Positions 44,882-57,044 of a stretch of DNA of 64,000 nt are shown here, piece after piece. The first letter of the stretch is position 1. Each line of letters begins with the position of its first letter. A program made the translations under genes and the position numbers. Below the pieces are notes generated by a model. It saw only the letters and a program-made list of their open reading frames with translations, did no database searches and had not been told where the DNA came from. Source of the stretch: Loripinus fragilis (lineage: Eukaryota; Mollusca; Bivalvia; Lucinida; Lucinidae); the NCBI GenBank assembly GCA_964019695.1, contig OZ026524.1, positions 66,986,223 through 67,050,222 of the forward strand, written 5' to 3'.

Positions 44882-46013
44882 CACTGGGACTGTAGATTGT
44901 GCCGATGTAGTTCTAAAAATTGTGGTTTATTATATCACTTAATACATGTAACATTTTAAAGTTATAGATACACTTTGCGATGTCAAAAAGACCTGCTTTT
45001 TGCAACACACTGATGGAACCGCTGGCACAATGTTCAATGTGCTTGACTGCGAATCCAGAGACCCCGTTTTGGTGGAAAATCGTTTTTAAAATAGTTTCTA
45101 CGGTCATCCTTTCCCCTTTGCTGCCTCAATTAGAGCAGCTATATGTTTCTTGCAAAAGAGGGGGAACTCAATAATGATTAACTACTTAGGCGGCTACCTG
45201 GAACAGTGCAGATATGTTTACCCATGTATGCCTACTGGAGTCTTCTATCCATTTAAACTGACGGATCGATCTGTAAGTATAGGGTGTAACGGCAGTGATA
45301 TTTAGCTTTCACAGAAATTGTTCCTGTATCATTTAAGCAAACAATGTAGACCTTTTTCCGACAGTATTTCATTCACCATCTGTCTTGTGTCTATGTTGGA
45401 TCTGCACTGTTTGTCAAATTACTTTATATGGGCGCTAGGCGCTATTATGGCTAACTGACTGTGTTCAAATAATGTCGAAATGCCTTTTTTGTCAGCACTG
45501 ATGGTTTACGCATCAGTCAACAATCTTTCTTTCAGTCATATCGGGACGTGTCATGAATTTCTGGGTTGAACAAGTTCTAAGCAGAACATATAAGGTGTCT
45601 TCCTCAAAGACACCAAACATTGGCCCTGGTGAGTCTCGAACAAGTGGCCCTTCAGATACTAGGCTGCTCTTGCTTATATCGGCGATCTGCAGTAAAAACT
45701 ATTCAAGTTACGAGAAGTCCCTAGGAAAATATATACCACCACCTTACTTGGCCAAAACACAGAGGGTAGTGTATTTGGGCTTCAATCCCCAAAGGTCTCC
45801 GCAATCACATCTTCAGCCAAAACCCCAAATCAAGCTGAAACCGTCCAAATAAGGACTCGGAGGCAACACCGATATGGGCGGGACCCAAACTAGCCCTGAC
45901 ATGCACCCTCTTTGATAAATGATTGCCAGGCTGTTATAAAGGCAATAGAAGTGAGGTCAGAAAACCCTGTTTCTGTATTTCCTGCAGCTCTGAACAGCTG
46001 AGATCCAAAAACA
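44882..46013 (-). repeat. Inverted duplication A, arm 2, outer part
   Basis: The reverse complement of 35966-36330 and then of 30205-30919, joined at one TTAA (near 45335) with no 5 kb insert. Contains a SINE on the minus strand (45540-45690: TTGTTCGAGACTCACC, GTGTCTTTGAGGAAGACACC, GAACTTGTTCAACCCAG on that strand). Confidence 0.88.
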
Positions 46014-47470
46014 CCAACTCTGGCCTTACAAGAGCTTACATGCCCAACTCATAACAGTCTTCCTTGCACCTTCAAACCTTTATAACTGCGTCTGTTAGAC
46101 AGGGAGTGAAACAGTTTCTGCACACCCGCATCCTGGGCCCAAATAGTGCCTTGTATACACCAGCCCTGGTCTCCACTTAAAAGAAGGAAAACCAGTGCAC
46201 GCACAAACACCAACACACACGCCCATGCTTTTTTATATGCGAGACGGAGTGATGTGGTTGTAAATGGTTTTCATTGATATATTAGGTATTGAGATGCACA
46301 CAAACACGTGCGTGCGTGCAGACTTAGACTGACCATAGCAATCGCCTAGAGTTATCGAAGTATCGGTTATAGAAGTTGAATCTTTACCTTCCTTTCAACT
46401 ACGGTTATCCGGCTTCTTCGGTTTGTCAGATACGACTTTAAGCCATGACACTGGCTGCATATGGACTAAGCTTTTGACGGGACACACACACACACACACA
46501 CACCGGCGCGAGGTCACCTACATCAGGGAAGATATCCCTAAACATTTCATTAAAATGCAGTCTCACTCTGTTGTCGCGTAGCTGTCAGTGGTCGGTGTTT
46601 ACCTCACGGTGGCATGGGTTTGCCTGTGGTCTATGATTGTATGATTTCCTGGTCATACTCATTTTTCTTACCAAACACATATGTCATTTCGAACACTACT
46701 TGCTCTCACCTTTACTTTTGTAGGAATAGCTATTCACTCACTTAATTGATTTGAGTGTAGTCGCATACATTATTAGCCCTTTATCTACTATTGGCTCCTA
46801 AATCCGTATTTTGGCAAATAGTGCAGATCCAGATGCGGCATTTGATCAGAGTCTACACTGTTTACTAAGAAAAAAACGATAGAACTTGTGGCCCCTCAAT
46901 ATATACAATTATTAGCCATCGTTAATTGTATTAATTACGCTAATAATATCAAAATTCTGAATAATTTGCTATGTAATCAGTAAGTATGGTATTTCATATA
47001 TGAAACTCACTGCCGTCACCAGAGAAGAAAAGTAACTGTAATAGTCGAGTTGCGTGCTGGGTTGCAACATACAGTGTCAACGTTCTTCTACTTTGGTAAA
47101 CACATCAGTCAACTGATGATCCGTGAACGTTTTTTATTTGTTTAAATAAAACTGCATTTTTCCATTGCCTAAACCAACTTTTTCCATCGTAAAAATGCGT
47201 TCTACGATCATGATTTTACGACCGAAGTCCCGTTGTTTTGGAACGGCATATTTTCCTCCAGAAGAAGGTAGATAGAGCATAGTCTGTACTGCAACACATT
47301 TTATATTACCCAACAGTACCTACATGTACGAAAATTAGTTTCTAGCTCTCATTGGGGAGGCAAACATAGAATGCCTATCCATCCACGTTTAGTCGAATAG
47401 CGATCGAACTAACATCGATAGGATTGACCTGTCATTAACAGTTGGTCAATCACGCAGTTGCTCGAACTAA
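46014..47470. other. No gene recognised; small repeats
   Basis: Holds a (CA)n run (46483-46503), a worn copy of the 3' end of the 49 kb repeat (about 46575-46665) and a CAGATCC-AGTCTACACTGTTT hairpin relative (46820-46862). No supported frame. Confidence 0.4.
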
Positions 47471-47479
47471 AGTGGATGG

Positions 47480-47681
47480 TTTAGTTTGATTTGATTCTTT
47501 ATGTCCCTTTAATAATATTTCAGTTATAAAGGGGCAGGTCTTCCTGGGTTGAACCAGTACTAAGCTAGGATAAATGTTCTTGCTCAAGGACACAACGCAG
47601 TGAAGCCGGTGAGGCTCGAACCTGCGGCCCCTTGGTCTCGAGTCAAGCACTCTGCCACTGAGCCACTGCGCTCCCTAAAAC
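47480..47681 (-). mobile_element. tRNA-derived SINE with 8 bp target duplication
   Basis: GTGGATGG flanks both sides (47472-47479, 47682-47689). On the minus strand it starts GGGAGCGCAGTGGCTCAGTGG (A-box TGGCTCAGTGG), has the B-box GGTTCGAGCCTC, a central block GTTGTGTCCTTGAGCAAG...TAGTACTGGTTCAACCC and a tail GGGACATAAAG followed by A-rich sequence. The central block and tail recur in the SINE pieces at 30.6, 43.6, 44.7 and 45.6 kb. Confidence 0.9.
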
Positions 47682-47929
47682 GTGGATGGATAACACTATC
47701 TTTTAATAATAGCAGTTTGTTTAAACACCTATCAGTATGGATATGCAGCAGTCTCAATAGTCTCCGTCATGAGGCTCTAACCCGTAAGCACATGCATACG
47801 AGTCATGTTTGCTAGCCACTATACTGTAAAGGTTGTAGCACGTAGCTGCCGCTTTTTTATGTTTAAATTCATTTCCCCTTCGATACAATTGGTTACAAAG
47901 TGTACACTATTATACACAGTGAGTTTGGT

Positions 47930-48300
47930 TTTTAGTCATTAGTCTATAGTCGTTAGTTTCATCCTTATTTGTACTAGTCTAATGCTCGACTAACAACAAG
48001 ATAGCAGTTCCCGACTAAGTAGAGGTGGAGGACGCAACTTATACTTAAACAGCCTTGATATTACGGGAATTTTGCTGCAAAACAAGACTTTTAACGCTAG
48101 ATCCGCCTCGCTTAGCCAGGCAGTCATGCGAAACGTTGAGGTAGTTTTCACAGTTATGAAGTGTGTACGTCCTAACTGACACTGTCTTCATATAAAATAA
48201 TTGTATATATACAAGCGATTATCAATTTTCAGATGCTCAGGTGCCCAGTGGTTAGTATGCTTGACTACTAGGTGAGCAGGTGAGGTTCGAATCTCCCATA
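47930..48300 (+). repeat. Foldback-family fragment with tRNA-like module
   Basis: Shares AGTCGTTAGT, CATCCTTATTTGTACTAGTC and the 19-mer CTAGATCCGCCTCGCTTAG with the foldback element at 43.5-44.9 kb. A tRNA-like module at 48234-48298 has A-box-like TGCCCAGTGGTTAG and B-box AGGTTCGAATCTC. So the same arm type is found with a different tRNA-like head. Confidence 0.7.
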
Positions 48301-49139
48301 CGTCATGTTTTCTCTCCAGTATATATATATCCCATATATCACGTAACATATAATGCGAATGTTTTTTCATTAAAACCGATATTTACATTTATATATTGTA
48401 CTCTGTCAAATGCACAGGAACGTAATGCATATGGAACGAACCGAAGTTGGTGTACACACAATCATCAGCCCCTTAAACATCGGCAATCGAATCTGAGCCA
48501 GGATAGACATATTTTTTCAGCTCTTAAATTCAATTCTTCAAATCGTATAATATATGGAGCCCCAGCACACTTTTGTGTACGCATGGAAAGAAGCTACAGA
48601 TAAAGATGCGGACTATTTTAAAGGGCTTGGCACACAAAAGCACTTTCGACGTCTCATCGTCATTTCCGGTTAAACTTGAGATGCGCTGTGTTTTCTTTTA
48701 ATGGATTCCTGTTATTTAAAGACAATGAGACATCGAAAACGCGCATGGCGTATACGTAGCTGTTCTGTCCTACGTAAGTGGAGCATCTGCGACGTGCGTT
48801 TAAGTAATGGAGTCGTTCTTGAACGCAGACTGAATGCAGCTTTCTTCACAGGTAAGTGTTCCAGGACGTGGCCAAGATTCTTTACAACAATTAAAAGTTG
48901 TACACTCAAGGAAAAATATGACACAAATTACAAGACATATACTGCATTCTTCTTACACAGCTTAAAATGGCGGAAGCACCAGACATACGTACTAAACGTG
49001 GGATTTCTTTTTCAAACACATAAGGTACGCCTCTTACATACACCAATGTATCACGATGATTCATCTAACAGCGCCTTCAAATCTGCATGCCTGGTTGTAA
49101 AAATCATGGTTTATGGTTTCCTCTTTAATTGCACGACTC
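48301..49139. other. No gene recognised with confidence
   Basis: A 158-codon open frame (48701-49177, +) contains a perfect splice-donor word, CAGGTAAGT (48849-48857), but resembles no protein I know and runs into a repeat, so I do not call a gene. Confidence 0.35.
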
Positions 49140-49738
49140 TGGGTCAGGCCTCAGACTCAATGACGTCCCGGACGTAAAGCTTTAATCCGTTTGTTTATGC
49201 CTGATGTTTTTCGTTGGTTGGGCCAACCGTAGCTCAACTTGAGGTTTTCATTAGCTCTGACTATCTTTGAGTCTTTGGTCATTTTCTGTGTTTTATCATA
49301 GTGTGTTACTTTTATTTGATTAATTCTCGGTGATGATACATTGCATTAGTAAGGAAGCCTCCAGGCGAGCTGAACAATTTTGTGTTTAAACAACAACAGA
49401 ATCTAGGGCGAAGGTTTGATGTCAGTAAAATGCATTTAAGCCACCTGGTAGCTTAGGCTGATGTCCGTTCTAAGGCGGTGGTTCTGTTGTTGTTGATCTA
49501 TGGCTTAATGTACTTCCCATTGTTTGTGGGGGTTCTGTGATTGTCTTTGTTTTAGTATGCTTTCTAGTTTTGTAAGCATCTTCACGAGGAAAAGAGAACT
49601 AGTTGTTTTGCTTTTAGTGTCTTTCGGATGCCTCGTTACTGTAAAATGTTTAGTGTGGCTCTTCTTCAAGGTGCCTTGGGTTGGTCTGAAGTGTGTGATT
49701 GTGGTATGTCCTAATCATACTCACTTTTGTTTTTGCTA
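49140..49738 (+). repeat. Dispersed repeat, copy 1 (partner 53310-53917)
   Basis: Aligns directly with 53310-53917 over about 600 bp: GGCCTCAGACTC-ATGACG, ACGTAAAGCTTTAAT, CAACTTGAGGTTTTC, GATGATACATTGCA, GCGAGCTGAAC, AAATGCATTTAAGCC, GGTGGTTCTGTTGTTGTT and CCTAATCATACTCAC. Composition is T/G-rich on this strand with no conserved frame. Partial copies lie at 41.75 and 46.6 kb. Confidence 0.9.
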
Positions 49739-50285
49739 AAATGCTGTTGAAATGGATGGGCAACAATGTACAAGATTTGTCCCTTGCTCACAGTATTGGT
49801 GCAACCTAAATGAACTGTGTGTACCCGTCTTAATCGCAGGAAAAATACACATATCTCTGTCACACGGAAGCTTGTCATCTTTACCTTATTCGCTCCATTA
49901 ATCGCACATGCCCCTAAGTACAAAGTTGGGTAAAATCGAAAAAAAGGCATATGCATAAGCACGCACTACCCTTTTTCAGGATATGATTGTTTTACATTCA
50001 TTATGTCACTTTAGTGTTTTCTTGGTATATAATTTAAAACCAGCCGTCACTTTTTTCTTAAATGGTCTTAGATTGGAAATACTTGAAACTTTCTACATTA
50101 AACATGCCTTTTGCTTCGCTCGTTAATGTATTTGGTTTAGTTTAGGCTCTATGCCAATTAATTAGGCTTTTACCAAGAATTTGTGAGTATTTTGAACCCG
50201 AAAGCCAATGGGCATTCGAACGCTCACTACACATACGTGTATGGGCCTGATACGAGATTAGCATATCAAAATGGTGTGGCCAAAT
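49739..50285. other. No gene recognised
   Basis: Plain sequence, no partner or frame that I can support. Confidence 0.35.
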
Positions 50286-51283
50286 TTGAACTTGCCGCAA
50301 AACCGGGCAAGGTAAGCACAGGGCCATCATTTATAAATGTCTAAAAACCTCGAGCCCCCGTTCGTTCCTGCGAGATCGTAATACCTTGGGATTTCTCATT
50401 AGTTTTGAAGAAGATTTTAAAGGTTTGTGATATATTGGCATGCTAGCCAGCTTAGTCATGTGACTTGCACCATTTTTATAAAATTTCAAAGGGGTACGTT
50501 CATTAAGGGGGAAATTTGGCCCCCTCTGGAGCCAAAAACTGAAAGTTGCTTTTCACCAATTTCACCCAATTGGTTTATTAGATGAATGGTTCAAGTGTAA
50601 AATTCTGGCATTAATTTTACTTTTTCCGTTGCTATGGTAACAAAAATGGCCGACAAAATAGGCTTAAAATAGAGAAATTGTCATTTCGAGCCAAATTTAA
50701 GGCTTTTTCAGACCGATTTTTATCAGAATTAGATATCAGCACAAGCGAATACCACAAAAACCTTTTAATATATTGTGTGCCGTGATAATTCTCACCCTCT
50801 GTTTAAATATCTATATGGTATTTGCTTGTGCTCTATGTTATTTTCTCTGTCAAATGTCTTAAATTTGCTCCAAAATGGTCACTTTCCTATTTTCCGCCTA
50901 TTTTGGCAGCCATTTTTGTTACCTTAGCAACGGTAAAAATAGAATCAATCCCATAATTTTACACTTGGGCTATTGTTCTTATAAACTAATAAGAAGAGAC
51001 TTGTGACAAGCAATTTTATTTTTTTTGGCATCATAGGGGGGCAAAAATAGCCTCTTAATGCACGCCCCCCTTTGACTTTGTTGCAAAACAGGTCAAGGTA
51101 AGCACAGGGCCATCATTTATAAATGTCTTAAATCTGGAGCCCCCGTTCGTTCCTGTCAGATTTTCAGACCATAGAATTTCTCATTAGTTTTGAAGAAGAT
51201 TTTAAAGGTTTGTGATATATTGGCATGCTAGCCAGCTTAGTCATGTGACTTGCGCCATTTTTATAAAATGCCTTGAAGTTCCC
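50286..51283. mobile_element. Foldback element between ~205 bp direct repeats
   Basis: 50286-50486 and 51075-51283 are direct copies (GGTAAGCACAGGGCCATCAT, TTTATAAATGTCT, GAAGAAGATTTTAAAGG, ATTGGCATGCTAGCCAGC). Exactly between them, 50487-51074 folds back: CAAAGGGGTACGTTCATTAAG faces CTTAATGCACGCCCCCCTTTG, and similarity of the arms continues for roughly 200 bp or more (CAAGTGTAAAATT, CGTTGCTA-GGTAACAAAAATGGC). No frame inside. Confidence 0.85.
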
Positions 51284-53029
51284 AATGATCCCCAATTAAG
51301 CTCTACATAATTACGGGGTTAATAAGCAAAACGTTTAAAAAAAGAAAATATTTGGAAATAATGATCCGAACAAGCAGTTTTTTTTAAAGATTTTGACAAT
51401 ACATGGGCATTGCGGTAATATTGGGGTAATATTGGTCATTGGTCTATATTGTTCATGTGACCAAGGTCATTTGTTTGCAGAAGACTCCACAAAAAAATTG
51501 GCTCAGATTTACAAAAAGGTTTAAAAGAAGAACATGATAATATACAAAACTTCGGAGCCGGGTCGACAACTTCCTTGGGCCAATGTTTTGGTGAAAACTT
51601 GGTCATTTTCTGCAGGTTGTCGACATAAATCCATGTGACGAATGGAGCTTCCCATCCTTATCACTTAAACAATTCCACTGTTAGTTATAGGGGCATCAAG
51701 AGTCACACTTCGTTTTATTATTTGCTTCGATGAACAAGCACCAAAGGGGACAGTCTGTTTGTTGCGTCACATCTGGTGTTTTTTTCTGGGTTTTTTTCTG
51801 TGCACAGTAAACGCACGCCAGGCAAATATGGGTTAAATGAATTTAAATTGGAATTTCCAATTCAAGCGCAAAGACAACGAAATTTGACCTGCCATAAGAG
51901 GTCAATGCCACCCAAAGAATAAAGGTTGTATACACGTTGCAGAGATTGAGTCCTCAATGCTGCATGACGTTTTACTATCATACGATTTTGGGCTGTGACG
52001 TAACTAATTTCAAATACGTATGTTACTGAATATGGGCGTGACGATCATTTTGTGGTGTGCCTGGACCACTTATGCAAAGTAACGCATTATATCCCTAATT
52101 CGTAAGAAAGACGATTGACGGCGACGGATACAAGAGATGATGGCTATTCTGGTTAGCTTACTTAGTGAGCCTCATGACTTAGTTAAGCTAAAGCTCTAAG
52201 ATCACCATACGAACACTGTTTTCTTCTTCTTTTCTTAATACTTTCACTGACAATGGGACAGTTACGTAGCCACAGAGGAACCGGGGAAGCCCTCCTGGAA
52301 GCAGTTAACAAGTTTTAAGACTATTTTTTCACCAGGAACTGACAACTTGCTCTTCTTGAAGAGGTCCGCTTGCATACGAAGAGATAGTTTTTTATGCAAC
52401 TTAGATCAGTTGTATAATAGCTCAGACAAGAATATGAAATTGGGATCCATTTCATGCTTTCAGGTAAAACAGACATACATACACAAGAGCTTGGGTGAGT
52501 TCAAAATTATGTCATATCTGATCACACACTACAGAGTAAGCTGCCCTTGAGCGTCCAAAAAATCGACGTTTCCCTTTTTGCTCAGATTCTAATCATCCGA
52601 TTTATTAAATCTGTGGGCATCGAGGACGTGCGTAATAAACTACTCAAATTTTGCACCAAATTTTAGAGATTGTTAAATACATACATTTTGTAAGCAATAA
52701 AGTAAAAAATGCAATTTTGATGAAAAAGTACGATTTTTTTAGAATTTTTCGAATATCTCAGTTTAAATAAGAGTCATCTTTCCAACAAAATGGTGTTTTT
52801 AGGCACACAAACAGCCTGCACGATTCCTTACTGATTAAATTAATGTGCCGTAAAAAGGTACATTAGTTCACAAGTTCAGCATTCCGTACAATGAGTTTAG
52901 TTGATAGTCGTTAGCCCGAGCGTTATCTGTATGAGTCAACTAGTCCACTGATAACTTTACCATACATTTTCGACCCTTAACAGGCCTGGTAAAATGCTGG
53001 GCCTCATCTGACTCAAAACTGTAAATTTT
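51284..53029. other. No gene recognised
   Basis: AT-rich, no supported frame. Near 52894-52950 AGTTGATAGTCGTTAG and ACTAGTCCACTGATAAC suggest a worn foldback-family piece; 52981-53025 has a GGCCTGG / GCTGGGCCTCATCTGA hairpin. Confidence 0.4.
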
Positions 53030-53235
53030 TTTGTTTTGTATGCGGCTTTACGTCCCTGTCAACAGCTATGGTCATGTTGAGATGGTATGTAAACCTAACC
53101 ACACTTTTATACAGGACAAGCTTGACTAAGCTGTTGTCCAGTACTTAGTGCACATACTTTTGATTGCAACTTCTTGATTCAACAGAAAGAAGAGAATGAC
53201 CATAGAAATTATTTCATGATCAATCACGAAAGTAT
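53030..53235 (-). mobile_element. SINE-like retroposon, second copy
   Basis: Matches 33240-33460: GCTTTACGTCCC, GTCAACAGCTATGGTCAT, AACCTAACCACACTTTT, AGTGCACATACTTT and ATTTCATGATCAATC. A T-rich stretch precedes it, which is the A-rich tail on the minus strand. Confidence 0.8.
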
Positions 53236-53309
53236 GAAACTCTAGTTACCAGTATGCACCAAGTAGCTATGCTTAACAGCATTTTATATATCAACTGAAA
53301 CTTTGGTGG

Positions 53310-53917
53310 GTCATGCCTCAGACTCTATGACGGCTCTTACGTAAAGCTTTAATTGGTGGGTTGGTGCCTGATACTTTTAACTGTAGATGGACCCACCGTG
53401 GTTCAACTTGAGGTTTTCTTTAGCTCTGATTGTGAGTCGTGAGCCCTTTTCTTTGTTTCATCATAGTGTGTTAATTGGATTAGAGTGTTTCTCCATGATG
53501 ATACATTGCAATAGTTAGAAGGCTTCCATGCGAGCTGAACATTTCTTGTACTTCAACTACAGCAGAATCTATGGCGAAGATTTGGTACCAGTAAATGCAT
53601 TTAAGCCCACCCCCGGTGGCTTAGGCTGCTGTCCATTCTAAGGTAGTGGTTCTGTTGTTGTTGTCTTGTTGTTTATTGCTACTCAAATTGTTTGAGTCTT
53701 TCGTTGTTCTATGTTTTTATACGTTACTTTATGTCCATTCTAGTTTTGCAATCATCTTGATGGGAAAGAGAGAGAGAGAGCTGGTTGCTTTGCTTAGTTT
53801 GTCTTCCTGGTGTCTTGTGATTGCTGTGTGGCTCTTCCTCGCATTGTCATGGGTTTGTCTGCAGTTTTTGATTGTGGTAATTCCTGATCATTCTCACTTA
53901 CAATTTTTGTGACTGAG
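53310..53917 (+). repeat. Dispersed repeat, copy 2 (partner 49140-49738)
   Basis: Same order of blocks as the 49 kb copy, with several small indels; it contains GAGAGAGAGAGAG (53766-53779) where the other copy has GAAAAGAGAAC. Confidence 0.9.
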
Positions 53918-54870
53918 TTATGGCCCTTTGACTTAGGTTAAGGCTAACGCAAACGCTATATTAGCTTTTTTCTTAATTAACTTCACATTTCTCCAAAACT
54001 CTCAAATCTGACAACTTCTAAGTGTAGGCTGTGATTACCCAGTGCTTGTAGATAAACAATTTTGCCCCACCACCCTAACCCCTAGTGGGGTCAAGGGTCA
54101 AATATTTTAATTTTGCAATAGCTCAGTCATTTGTCGATATTTTTTACTGACATTTCGCATGCAGACAGAGGTACAAAAATATGAAATATATCAAACATGT
54201 ATTTTATCAAAGGCCAGGGTCCGACCCCCTTGGTGGACTTAGGGGGTGGGATCAAAAAGTTAAAATTCAACTTTTTCAGAACATGGTAATGTTGCATATC
54301 AAATTAAAGGGATTAGGTATGCAGCGACGTGGAGGACCGGAAAATAAGGTCAAAATTCACTTTTTTCAAAACATGGCCGTGTTGTAAATCAAATTAAATG
54401 GAACCACTATTGCAGCAACATGGTAGCAAATATTTTGCCCGCAGACCCTACCCCCCTCCCCAAATCCTGGGATGGGGTCTGTTGCAACACGTTTTGAAAT
54501 AATGTAATAATTATATCATTTTGATATTTCTACTTCATTTTGCGTTGTCAATGTCGATGCAAAATGAAATAATCTAGATTTTTTATTTCATTTTCCGTCA
54601 ATCATGCGCAGTTGGTTCAAAATGAAATAATTATTTCATTATTCGCTGATAGTTGGCATACTTTTTTTTAATTTCATTTTGCATAAATGACATCAGATCG
54701 GTTTCAAATGATAAACATATTGTTAAATGCAATGATTGATGGCATAATTATTCAATTGTGCTGATTTTTGATGAACTGTTGAATGAGAGTTTTTGTTTTG
54801 TTTTAATCAATATTGCCTTTGGATTTCGCCTGTTTATTATCCACCGACGAAGTAAGAGGGATATATTTTT
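53918..54870. other. No gene; short duplications
   Basis: 54190-54430 holds two diverged ~115 bp units (CAACTTTTTCAGAACATGG / CACTTTTTTCAAAACATGG). 54500-54700 holds TTTCATTTTGC words in both directions, able to pair. No frame. Confidence 0.5.
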
Positions 54871-54879
54871 AGCGTTGTC

Positions 54880-56345
54880 TGTCCATCCTATCCGTCCATC
54901 CATTCCGTCCGTCCATCCCGCTTTTGTGTCCGGTCCATATCTCCTATATTCTTTGAGGTAGGAATTCCATATTTGAATAGTGGATACATCTTGGGATGGC
55001 GGAGTGTCGCGTACCATTTTCGGGTCACTGTGACATTGACCTTGACCTCTGACCTAGTTTTTAGAATAATCTTGTCTGGAGCATATCTCTTATATTATTT
55101 GAGGTAGGAATCTCAAATTTGGTGTGTGGATGCATCTTGGAATGACAAAGTGTCACGTACCAAAATTGGGTGACTGTGACCTTAAACTTGACCTCTGACC
55201 TAGTATCTAGAAACTGTATTGAGTCTGGTGCATATCTCCTATATTCTTTGAAATAGGCATTCCTATTTTGGTGTGTAAATGCATCTTGGGATGACGAGGT
55301 GTCGCATGCTATTTTTGGGTCACTGTGACCTTGACCTCTGACCTAGTTTTATGAATTATTGTGTCCGGAGCATATCTCTTATATTCTTTGAGTTAGGGAT
55401 TCAAAATTTGGTATGTGGATATATCTTTGGATAACGGAGTGTCATGTACCATTTTTGGGTCACCTTGACCTTGACCTCTGACCTAGTTTTTAGAATAATC
55501 GTGGCCGCAGCATACACTTATACTATTTGAGGTAGGAATCTCAAATTTGGTGTGTGGATGCATCTTGGGATGACAAAGTGTTGCGTACCATAATTGGGTC
55601 ACTGTGACCTTGAACTTGACCTCTGACCTAGTTTCTAGAAACTGCATTAAGTCTGGTGCATATCTCTAATATTCTTTGAGATAGGAATTCCAAATTTGAT
55701 GTAAATGCATCTTTGGATGACGGGGTGTCACATACCATTTTTGGGTCACTGTGACCTTGACCTCTGACCTAGTTTTAAGAATTATTGTGTCCCTGGCATA
55801 TCTCTTATATTCTTTGAGTTAGGAATTCCAAATTCTGTGTGTGGATGCATCCTGGGATAGCTAAGTGTCATGTACCATTTTTGGGTCACTGTGACCTTGA
55901 CCTCTGACCTAGTTTTTAGAATAATCATGTCCAGAGCATATCTCTTATATTATTTGAGGTAGGAATCTCAAATTTGGTGTGTGGATGCATCTTGGGATGA
56001 CGAAGTGTCGCGTACCATAATTAAGTCACTGTGTCCTTGAACTTGACCTCTGACCTAGTTTCTAGAAACTGTTGCATATCTCCTATATTCTTTGAAATAA
56101 GAATTCCAAATTTGGTATGTAAATTCATCTTGGGATGCCGGAGTGTCACAAACCATTTTTGGGTCACTGTGACCTTGACCTCTGACCTAGTTTTCAAGAA
56201 TTTTTGTGTCCAGAGCATATCTCCTATATTATTTGATGTAGGATTACCAAATTTTGGGTGGTAATACCTCTTGGGATGACGGAGTGGTGCATACCATTTT
56301 GAGTCACTTTGACATTGACATTGACTTCTGACCTCATTTCTAGGT
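54880..56345 (+). repeat. Higher-order tandem array, ~142 bp monomers in trimers
   Basis: A GTCCGTCCATCC-type head (54884-54920) leads into ten monomers. CTGACCTAG starts fall near 55051, 55197, 55340, 55480, 55625, 55766, 55906, 56052, 56184 and 56330, spaced 132-146. Every third monomer carries the same private text: TTCTAGAAACTG follows at 55206, 55635 and 56061, and TTAGAATAATC at 55061, 55490 and 55916. So the real unit is a trimer of about 427 bp, present three times. Each monomer has GGTCACTGTGACCTTGACCTC. Confidence 0.92.
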
Positions 56346-56468
56346 TTTTCATGCTATATTACAGCTAACTTTCCTCAAATGTGTCTTTAGCTAGTCCAAT
56401 TCCTTTGGGGGCATTCGTCACGTGTTTGTGACATTTCTTGTTCTAGCGTAAAATTGTGCATACTTTTA

Positions 56469-56515
56469 GGGTGCTCAAAAGAATTGTTACATTGAGACGG
56501 TTCTTTTGAGCACCC
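56469..56515. repeat. Perfect 15 bp hairpin
   Basis: GGGTGCTCAAAAGAA and TTCTTTTGAGCACCC pair exactly around a 17 base loop. Could act as a terminator or small structured RNA; no context supports either. Confidence 0.9.
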
Positions 56516-56593
56516 ACAACTAAGGTTTTTAGTTGAGAAATAAGAAATTTGAATTACAATATCTTTTCTAGAGCCCTCAGCCTCTGATAATAG

Positions 56594-57040
56594 TGTCACG
56601 TATACCGAGGGCCATCCTTGTATGTGCATGGTAGTGTAATTTAAAAGTAGACTTCTGATAAGAAATAAGTTCACACAGCATTATTTATTCAGACTAGTAA
56701 CTCAACATCAACACATAGTCAAAACAGCAACCATTTTAAATGCCACTCTCTACTTATGCATTATGCAGTTAGACATAAAATTTCCCAGAAACAGAGTGTT
56801 TCCACACAGGAAAGCACTAAGCTTAAACCACAAAGGTTTTCCTCACAGGACTGCACAAAGCTTTGACACTAAGTCTTTTGAATAATGACACGAAGTAGAA
56901 AGCACTAAGCTGGTCTATGTCAACTACATTATCACTGCATGACAGTGCTCAACAATGAGTTTGAATCCCAAATAAAATGGCCACCTGAAAACAATGTAAG
57001 TACACTAAGTCTATTGTCCATCAATGTTCAAGAAAAAACA
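56594..57040 (-). repeat. 3' LTR of the gag-only element
   Basis: On the plus strand it begins TGTCACGTATACCGAGGG and ends AAAAAACA. The gag frame stops within a few bases of its inner edge, so the deletion that removed pol joined gag almost directly to this LTR. Confidence 0.9.
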
Positions 57041-57044
57041 AATA

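Noticed and set aside
45553..45852. 99-codon frame containing GESRTSGPSDTRLL
   Set aside because: This text comes from reading a minus-strand SINE head; such strings are a common annotation artefact.
48701..49177. 158-codon frame with a perfect CAGGTAAGT donor word inside
   Set aside because: No protein family recognised, the frame runs into a dispersed repeat, and a single donor word is common by chance.
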